Shown here: piece after piece, positions 29,899-35,913 of the stretch
Numbering within the stretch: position 1 is the first letter of the stretch
How the letters are laid out: each line of letters begins with the position of its first letter
Assembly (NCBI GenBank): GCA_003427395.1
Contig: BFEA01000829.1
Location: forward strand, 261,646-297,558
DNA: 35,913 bases
Source: Chara braunii
Lineage: Eukaryota > Streptophyta > Charophyceae > Charales > Characeae
Reading direction: 5' to 3'
The notes under the pieces: model-generated
What the model was told of the DNA's origin: nothing
What the model saw: only the letters and a program-made list of their open reading frames with translations
Database searches by the model: none
Position numbers and translations under genes: made by a program

Positions 29899-31260
29899 AT
29901 TGCAGAGGAGGCTATTAATTTGTACACAGCCTGAGGCGTCGTTGTAGAGGATCCTTGCCCATTTCCTAAAATTAGGACCAACTCCCGTCTTTTTCATGCT
30001 CTCGTTGACGAAAACCCAGTTGACTTGGTCATACGCCTTCTCAAAGTCAAAGAACATGATGTTGTGTTGCCTTTTCTCTCTCACTTTTTGTGCGGCTTCA
30101 TTCAGATTGAGGACATTGTCCAGAATGTACCTACCTGGGATGAAGTCGGCTTGATCTATGTGGAAACATTTGTCTGTGAGATCAAGAATTTTGAGGGCAA
30201 GTGCTTTTGCTAGGATTTTGTAGGGAAGGGTGAGGAGGGAGATTGTTCTGTAGTTCCAGATATCTTCCCGGTCCCTTTTTTTTGTAGAGGAAAGTCACCA
30301 TGCTGCTGCTTAGTAGCTCTTCCACACCTTCCTTTTTCCCAACTGTCCTCGTAAATCGATAGGAGGTCCTTTCCCATTACTGGCCAAAAATTGATCCCAA
30401 AATTCTTCGGTGAGCCCATCTAAGCCCGGGAATTTATCCTTGTTCATGCTTTGGACTGCGGCCCTTAGTTCTTCTAAAGTGATCAGTTTGTCTAGCGTTG
30501 TTGTCTGTTCTGTTGTGATTGTTTTATCTAGATATTGGAGCATTTTGGACCTTGCTTCTCTTATTGCTACAGAGGGGGGGGATTGGATTTTTGTCTGATA
30601 CAACTCCTGGTAGAATCTTTTGGCCATTTGTAGTATTCCATCGCTATTTTTCCTTGTGAGTTGTTCACCTAATAGCTCTTTTAAACCTTCTATAAGGATA
30701 GTCATGCTATTTACTTTTATCCTTGCAAAGAAATGTTTGCTCATTGATTTGTTCAACTCATAATCTGTCATCCTTGCTCTCACATGTGGGCCTTTCAATT
30801 CCCAAAGTCTCCAAAGTGCCAGCTCCTCCCTAGCCTGCTCCAAGATGTTTGCATATAAGGATGAGTAGGGGTTGCTTGAGAAGTTTGCTTCAACGATCTT
30901 AAGAGTTATTTCAAGAACTTGTTTCCTTGTTTTTTTATCATTAGCTAGCTTTCGGGATAATCGGGCTACTGACTGAGATAGTGAGAGGTAACTCTCTTGG
31001 AACCACTGCCATCTACCTTGTCCTTCTAGGAACGTGCCTCTAGAATTGAGCCAGCCTTCCTTTATCTTTTCCTTGAATGCCTGGCTTAGGAGTAAGGAGT
31101 TATTTAGTTTGTGGAAACTGACACCTTTTGTGATGTATTGGTCGAAGCACAAAATTAGCTCAATGGGTTTGTGGTCCAGTTCCCCATATGGAGCTAATGC
31201 CAAATTGTCCACCTCTTTGATAGCCCCCATCATTGACTCAGATGCTAGGAAAATATCAAT
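29899..31260 (-). pseudogene. LINE-V endonuclease end, linker and RT first half
   Basis: The frame starts with RIDIFLAS and LDHKPIEL (endonuclease end), then FHKLNNSLLLSQAFKEKIKE, a long charged linker (RARMTDYELNKSMSKHFFAR), and the RT entry MNKDKFPGLDGLTEEFWDQF. After a frameshift near 30300 it continues with YRTISLLTLPYKILAKALAL, IPGRYILDN and FFDFEKAYDQVNW, whose catalytic Asp is near 30046-30048. It is cut off at QINSLLCN by the 879-bp insertion. Confidence 0.88.
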
Positions 31261-31299
31261 CCTTGAGAAGGCTGTGGGGTGGGCGTGATTTTTCTTTAC

Positions 31300-31958
31300 T
31301 AGGGAAAAAAGCCTTTACTCCTAGGTGGAGCGTTCAGAAGGGATCAATCAGGTTGTGATCCATCATCAATTGGATCATTGGCGCTGCTTCCCGGGAGGAT
31401 TGCTGTGAGCCGGCTCTGAAAATTATGTCATTGCCAGGTTCAAGAGTGGCATTCCAGTCTCCCGCTATGATGCATGCGGAGAGAGTTGTGACTAACTGAC
31501 CCACTATAAACAAGAGCGCTGACCTTTTTGTCATGCTATAGGTATTGATAATTCTAAAGTCTTCATCTTTCCATTTTAAGTCCATCCAGCACCATCTGCC
31601 TGTTTCGTTGTCTGCCTCTCTTCCTGCCACTGATCCTGATGCATAGATGCGAGAGGATTTCAGTATCAGAATGGTTGTGCCTTTGGTACTGGAGGAACTG
31701 TTTGCGGCACATTTTGTCGTTGACACCACCTATCTTTAAGTGTTCCTCAGAATTGGTCAGGTGCGTCTCCTGCAAGATGATGATGTCATTTGGCTTGTTT
31801 GAGAGGTCTTTTAGTCCCTTGATTATGTTGTTTAATTTGTCCTCTTTGTTAAAAATATTTCCCAGCCCATTGATGTTATAACTTCGAATGGTGATTCCTT
31901 GAGCTCTCCAGTTCACCTTTCCCCTTTTACTATTAGCTTCCTTCCTTGGTGCGTCCAT
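31300..31958 (-). pseudogene. LINE-V ORF2 start and APE-type endonuclease
   Basis: The ATG at 31958 opens MDAPRKEANSKRGKVNW, then YNINGLGNIF and IIILQETHLT. A frameshift near 31735 leads to TTILILKSS, GRWCWMDLKWK, IINTYSMT and CIIAGDWNATLE. Glu (QET) and the GDWN residues are present; the RID and DHKP residues lie in the next segment. The endonuclease is therefore complete in parts but broken by at least two frameshifts. Confidence 0.85.
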
Positions 31959-32341
31959 GATCCGACCGGTATGGTAAACACAGACTCATTAAGGCCGTTA
32001 ACTCTATGAGACCCATGAGCCTCCCGTATCCATAGAATCGGCCATGTTGTGGTCAAAGGGTCATCAAACCTGTATTCTCCTATGCTGTCATTGGTCCCCT
32101 TCCCCGTGGGTGTGTCCGAGTGTGATTCATCCTTCTCTGTGTTCCACTCGTCTTGGTCCTCTTCCATTTCTTCTTCAGAGTAACTGTCTCTGAAGAAACT
32201 GTCCATATCAACTGCCCAGGCCCTGGATTCTTAAGTCCCCGTCCCCATCAAAGGTACTGCTGCTGATGAGTTCTGCTAGGGATGCTGCTTGCAGCTCCGC
32301 AGGGATACCTATCCCTGACAGTACGCTGTAAGGGATGGCCA
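31913..32341 (-). pseudogene. LINE-V middle ORF, truncated C-terminus
   Basis: AIPYSVLSGIGIP and ASLAELISSSTF match the LINE-I middle ORF (PYSVLNG, SLADII). A stop at 32208-32210 and a frame change separate this from the acidic tail SEEEMEEDQDEWNTEKDE, which corresponds to the acidic ends in LINE-I and LINE-II. The 5' end falls at the target duplication, so the ORF's front part was never copied. Confidence 0.6.
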
Positions 32342-32355
32342 TCTTCTGCAACAAC
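32342..32355 (+). repeat. Target site duplication of LINE-V, right copy
   Basis: TCTTCTGCAACAAC, identical to 26246-26259. Confidence 0.85.
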
Positions 32356-32862
32356 TTCTTAAGCCTGATAATCTTCATTTGATCATGCTAATGATGATCA
32401 GCCTTGTCGTCCCTAAACAGTTTCTTCTTCTCATGATAGCATGGGATTGACTGGCAACCTTCCTCGGCACGAAAGGCTGGAACTTCTATTGTCTCCAGTA
32501 AAGATGGATTTGATTGGAGTAGAGCAGGTTAGGGTGGGACTCTTTAAATTAATTGTAAGGATCAGTCTGGATAGTAGCCCGCTTGAAGAAACCTGGGCGT
32601 TGAATTATCTCAGACCGTACTTCAGACTTGTCTATTTCATCCCTGATTTTTCTGAAACAATAACAATCTGACCAATCGCTCTCAGACCACCATGTTTGCC
32701 TGTCAAGTTGTACCTAGAATCCCCAGCTTGTTTGAAAACTTCTATGTTTCCTGCTGAACTGGATTTCGTCGAAACCACCGTTATAGATGTGAGTTGACAG
32801 CTTCTGTCTTGGATGCCTTTTCTGCATTCCTCCTTCAGTCTAGAGTGTGCTCACTGCTGCTG
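32356..32862. other. No gene seen
   Basis: Right flank of LINE-V; short ORFs without recognisable motifs. Confidence 0.45.
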
Positions 32863-32870
32863 GATCCTCC

Positions 32871-33030
32871 TTTTTTTGGTCTATTCTGGGGGGTGACAGT
32901 CCGGTTCCCATTCCACCAGCAAGTCAAAAAGTACATGTGTCAACCCTGTTTATTGCTTGCCCACGTTATGCCCCGTGGACCGCTAACAGCATTGATTGCT
33001 TCACTCGGAAGGATTGACTGTCAGTTAAGC
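32871..33030 (-). mobile_element. LINE-VII: diverged LINE 3' end fragment
   Basis: Shares the 3' UTR words GACAGTCCGGTTCC, AGCATTGATTGCTTC and GGATTGACTGTCAG with the other copies. A short A-tail (T7 on plus) follows. The terminal hairpin is lost. GATCCTCC at 32863-32870 recurs at 33223-33230 and may be a short duplication, but it lies in a local repeat. Confidence 0.7.
32961..32978 (-). promoter_or_regulatory. LINE 3' UTR internal hairpin (LINE-VII), different sequence
   Basis: CCACG and CGTGG pair around 8 bases. It occupies the same position as TTCCTTC/GAAGGAA in other copies, next to the AGCATTGATTGC word. Confidence 0.5.
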
Positions 33031-33325
33031 CCAAAACTTTTGACAGAGCACCCTCCCCCCTGGCTATGCTCCCTTCCTTAAGAAACATTCCTGAAAAACA
33101 GACTTTCTTTTTTTCCCCCCTTCTTAAAACAATGCTCCGATCTATTTGTGGGGAGCAGCACGTGCTGGGAGGCGGCCCCAGCGTCCCACACAGCCCTTTA
33201 AGGTACTGAGAAAAACAGTCATGATCCTCCCACACAGCCCTTTTTCTGTGGCCTACCACATAGACGCTAAACCCTAACAAGCTCCTTGCTGTGTATGTGT
33301 TGCATACTGGTGAATACTTCACCAA
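33031..33325. other. No gene seen
   Basis: Contains a direct repeat of CCCACACAGCCCTTT (33185 and 33229) and a lone CTAAACCCTAA near 33267. Confidence 0.45.
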
Positions 33326-33520
33326 GGAAGTCTGAGAAATGGACTGACTCACATAGCTGAACTCACCCAGACATCACTCAACACACAAGCAATCGTGAGA
33401 TGGTGGGGTCCGAAGCCAATCATAGACGATGCTTCAGGCCCCCTACAACCATACACAGATGAATGGTGGGAGGAGAGACGATGGAGGTGGGAGGTATAGA
33501 CAACACCAGATGTCACCGAG
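33326..33520 (+). repeat. Structured dispersed repeat, copy 1
   Basis: About 195 bp, matching 35722-35913 from GGAAGTCTGA to GTCACCGAG. A 12-base stem, GGGGTCCGAAGC (33405-33416) with GCTTCAGGCCCC (33431-33442), encloses the 14-base loop CAATCATAGACGAT. The loop is nearly identical in copy 2, while the stem has changed in paired fashion. Orientation is arbitrary. It may be part of an LTR or UTR of a retroelement. Confidence 0.75.
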
Positions 33521-33749
33521 CTAGAATCCAGAAGGTCACCGATATGGTCGTCCAAAATGTCACGGAACAAATCAGAAATGTGGTGGACCATAAGTCACCA
33601 ATGTCAGAGATACAGAATCCTAATGTAACCGGTGTCCGATCTGTGATGCCGCCTGGTATCCAGCCCAACTATCTCCAATGTCTCGAACCCGGTAAGTATC
33701 ACAGCCTCCTACCACCGAAGTCCAATCACTGATCTCTGTCCAAGTCGTC
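33521..33749. other. Continuation of repeat region, no gene seen
   Basis: Recurring GTCACC/GTCACG words near 33535, 33559 and 33595; no protein motif. Confidence 0.4.
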
Positions 33750-33868
33750 TGAAGAAGAAGAAGAAGAAGAAGAAGAAGAAGAAGAAGAAGAAGAAGAAGA
33801 AGAAGAAGAAGAGGAAGTCTGAAGGAGAGGAAGAAGAAGTCTGAAGAAGAAGAAGAAGAACAAGAAGA
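33750..33868 (+). repeat. (GAA)n microsatellite
   Basis: Long GAA run with two interruptions by AAGTCTGAAG. Confidence 0.95.
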
Positions 33869-34023
33869 GAGGGGCAGAGCATGGGCGGAGATGGTGAGTA
33901 GCGCCAGGCCCTACCTGATGGGTCAAGGTCGCGCCTTGGCTGCTGCGGGAGACGGCTCTGCTGCTGGGAGCTATGGCGCTCGTAGCTGCTGGTCAGGTAA
34001 GTCCCCCTCCTCGCTCTTCCTTA

Positions 34024-34051
34024 CTGCAGTGCGCTAAACTTAGCGCTGCAG
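34024..34051. repeat. 12-bp inverted repeat with 2-base bulge
   Basis: CTGCAG, TG, CGCTAA, then AC, then TTAGCG, CTGCAG. Confidence 0.75.
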
Positions 34052-34099
34052 TTCCCGGTGCCGCGCTGATCCCAAAATAGCCCAGCGCGGTTGCTCCTC

Positions 34100-34410
34100 A
34101 ATGCCGCTGCTCCAGCCTGCAGGAATGGCCGTTGGACCGGCCTAAGTACCGTTCGGCGGCCGTCGGCCTCAATGCTGCCCAGCGCGCCATTATCTGGATC
34201 GTCAAGATTGACGATTCAGATCAGACCCGCGAGTGGCAGCCTCAAGAGCGCCGCCAGGCCCAACGGTAATGTTGTTTGGGCCTAGACCTGGTCTGCTGCA
34301 GGGAACCAACCGGTGGCCTCAATGCGGCCTACCGGGAGAAGGGTCCGGCCTTTGGCTGGGCCGGCCTAAGTACCCCTTAGCCTAGTGGTCGGGTCCGAAA
34401 GGGACCCGTG
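34100..34410. repeat. GC-rich region with GGCCTAAGTACC direct repeats
   Basis: CCGGCCTAAGTACC occurs near 34137 and 34364; GGCCTCAATGC occurs near 34165 and 34315. No convincing gene. Confidence 0.5.
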
Positions 34411-34670
34411 TGACATCAGTATGTAACAGTATGGGTTCCCTTTACGGACTTATGTCCCTAGTTCCCTAAAACCATTTTATAATCGCTTACTTGCCATTCG
34501 GCCCGCCAATGCCATGCTTTAGATCCGGATAGTTCCATACATAATTCCTATAAGTCGGAGTGATTCCTCGATTCTGTTTCCTGTGACTGAGGTATTAATA
34601 AACTGCTGTGGGTTATTGGCCACCGTGACTGCACACAGGTAGTCAGTCCTTTATCATACCTAACTGGCCC
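34411..34670 (+). mobile_element. Possible LTR remnant
   Basis: Starts with TGTGACATCAG, has a TATAAG word near 34550 and AATAAA near 34597, and ends near TTATCA. No target duplication or primer-binding site could be confirmed, so this is weak. Confidence 0.2.
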
Positions 34671-34779
34671 CTCTGTCCCCCTCTATTTCCCTTTCCGAGG
34701 AGAGAAAAGGGAAATTGATCAATGCCTGTGGAGGGGATTGTTTGTTTCTCTAAAGGATTGTCTCTGGCTTGATCATTAC

Positions 34780-35035
34780 AGTTTTATCTCATAATTTGTT
34801 CCAGAATAGTTCTACTTCCTGCCATAGTTCTCTAGCTTTTTCACAGCCGAGGAAGCAGTGATTGAGGGATTCCTTCATTTGTGAGTTACAGACTTTGCAC
34901 CACGCTGCTTGGTCGGTTCTGCTTTCTTTTTTTCTTCTCTGATTGAGCCACTTGTTTACCGGGACCACCCTAAATAGGATAAGCCCTAGTAGGTTTGCTA
35001 GTTTAACTGGCCTTGTTTCCAGGATTGATGACTAG
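34780..35035 (-). pseudogene. LINE-VI: isolated zf-RVT fragment
   Basis: An open minus-strand stretch reads PVKLANLLGLILFRVVPVNK, then WLNQRRKKESRTDQ, then CKVCNSQMKESLNHCFLGC and WQEVELFWNKL before a stop. All zinc ligands of zf-RVT are present. The sequence is well diverged from the other copies, so it comes from another subfamily. Neither RT nor a recognisable 3' UTR flanks it. Confidence 0.85.
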
Positions 35036-35256
35036 TCTTTTTCCCACCGTGGACCCAGTTTCAAGCAGGTGCAGCTCACCACCAATAGACTTTAGCCATC
35101 TACATAGGGGGTGTCCACTCTTCGAGGCTTCCCATTTCACCTCCAATACTCAGCCCCTGCGTGGTGGTTTTGGGCGGGGGGGGGGGGGAACAGGAAAGTG
35201 GTTCTCCAGAAATACGTTCTGTATTTACTATTTATCCAGCAACTTAAAATGCAGAA
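35036..35256. other. No gene seen
   Basis: Includes a run of G at about 35175-35188 and otherwise unremarkable sequence. Confidence 0.4.
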
Positions 35257-35613
35257 TTACATACCTTCTATAGTCATGGCCTTTATCCTTCCACTGATGT
35301 CATCTTGCCAATCCGTGCACCGTTCACCTCCATTGCCTTTAGTGAAGATTGGCTCTGCTTTGCCTGACCTCCCTTGATCTGACTTCCGTTGCACAGCCGC
35401 CAGAACCTCACTCATCATTGCAGCCAACCTGGGATTGAGATTTTCTCCTGCTTCCAGAACAATGGCATTACCAGTTCTTTGTAGGATGCCATCGTTTTCT
35501 TTGTTTTCAACATGACTGTCAAATGCCATTCGCCTCATACCCTCTTCCAGATGAAGCATTTTCAATTTTCGTATTTCCATAGCAGTTTCAGAGCGTTCCC
35601 TGGAACGAGGCAT
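35257..35613 (-). CDS. Hypothetical 118-codon ORF
   Basis: A charged, probably helical protein: MEIRKLKMLHLEEGMRRMAF, then NPRLAAMMSEVLAAVQRK and a C-terminal TDWQDDISGRIKAM. There is no signal peptide, membrane segment or zinc motif. I do not recognise it. Its place among element debris suggests a piece of a gag-like or ORF1-like protein, but a single exon of a host gene is also possible. The start is the first ATG. No conserved motif confirms that it is expressed. Confidence 0.35.
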   Translation of the reverse strand: MPRSRERSETAMEIRKLKMLHLEEGMRRMAFDSHVENKENDGILQRTGNAIVLEAGENLNPRLAAMMSEVLAAVQRKSDQGRSGKAEPIFTKGNGGERCTDWQDDISGRIKAMTIEGM

Positions 35614-35721
35614 GGAAACAGCAGAAATTGTTTTGTCGAGAAAGATGGTTAGCTGTTACATACTTCAATGAGTATGGGCAGAACCAAAGATCAACCAATG
35701 TAGGATGAACATATATGCAGC
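35614..35721. other. No gene seen
   Basis: Short spacer before the second copy of the structured repeat. Confidence 0.4.
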
Positions 35722-35913
35722 GGAAGTCTGATAAACGGACTGACTCACATAGACTGACTCACATAGAATCACTCCACACACATACAATCGTGAGATGGTG
35801 GGGTCTGGGCCAAGCATAGACGATGCCCAGACCTTGTACACACATACACAGATGAGAGGTGGGAGGAGAGACGAAGAGGAGGGGAGATGTAGGTAGCACC
35901 AAATGTCACCGAG
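35722..35913 (+). repeat. Structured dispersed repeat, copy 2, cut by window edge
   Basis: Partner of 33326-33520. The stem is GGGGTCTGGGC (35800-35810) with GCCCAGACCTT (35825-35835), and the loop is CAAGCATAGACGAT. ACTGACTCACATAG is duplicated in tandem near 35739. Confidence 0.75.

Larger units (their letters stand above)
26260..32341 (-). mobile_element. LINE-V: 6.1-kb LINE, 5'-truncated in the middle ORF
   Basis: Minus-strand element with an A-rich tail (26262-26290), the shared 3' UTR, all ORF2 domains in pieces, and the end of the middle ORF. A 14-bp duplication bounds it. Inside are an 879-bp foreign insertion in the RT (29020-29898) and a 109-bp tandem duplication. Many frameshifts show it is dead. 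Confidence 0.9.

Noticed and set aside
33326-33520. Hammerhead ribozyme in the structured repeat
   Set aside because: CTGA-like and GA-rich words are present but the conserved CTGATGA and GAAA core does not occur in the required order.
33640-33700. Primer-binding site TGGTATCCAGCCC for initiator tRNA-Met
   Set aside because: It differs from the plant iMet site at several bases and no LTR end stands before it.

Overview
The window looks like repeat-rich nuclear DNA from a eukaryote. No intact cellular gene can be defended. Three things suggest the green lineage: L1-type non-LTR retrotransposons with an APE endonuclease and a C-terminal zf-RVT domain, a Ty3/Gypsy pol whose wording resembles plant and charophyte elements, and plant-type TTTAGGG-like repeats. 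A charophyte alga such as Chara is my best guess, from family resemblance only. There are assembly Ns and one 251-base gap (25361-25611).

Layout. 1-3914: LINE-I (minus), ORF2 plus the end of a middle ORF, cut by the window edge. 3915-5985: no gene; one dispersed hairpin repeat. 5986-7300: a very long compound trinucleotide repeat. 7301-10310: no convincing gene. 10310-12447: a decayed Ty3/Gypsy pol (plus), broken by the 5'-truncated LINE-VIII (plus, 10829-11474) and ending where LINE-III (minus) begins. LINE-III is in two halves, 12448-13590 and 23187-24500. Between them lies a 9.6 kb insertion bounded by an identical 14-bp duplication. That insertion is a 3' fragment of LINE-IV (13591-14730) fused directly to the A-tail of LINE-II (14731-23186). 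LINE-II carries ORF1, a middle ORF, an endonuclease and a C-terminal zinc domain, but has lost its reverse transcriptase core. It also has about 3 kb of strand-skewed upstream sequence. 24501-26245: minisatellites, a GGTCGGC-rich zone and the gap. 26260-32341: LINE-V (minus) with a 14-bp target duplication, an internal 109-bp tandem duplication and an 879-bp foreign insertion. 32342-35913: LINE scraps, a GAA repeat, a duplicated structured repeat, possible LTR remnants and one hypothetical ORF.

How it fits together. The LINE copies share one architecture: ORF1 with a CCHC knuckle, a middle ORF, then ORF2 with endonuclease, RT (FADD) and zf-RVT. Three insertions show 14-bp duplications, as expected of one family of target-primed machinery. 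The 3' untranslated regions of LINE-III, -IV, -V and -VIII share two hairpins, one of them at the very 3' end. LINE-IV ended its insertion at that hairpin with no A-tail, which suggests the 3' end is recognised by RNA structure. The most striking structure is the LINE-IV/LINE-II chimera, best explained by the RT jumping from one RNA to another during a single insertion.
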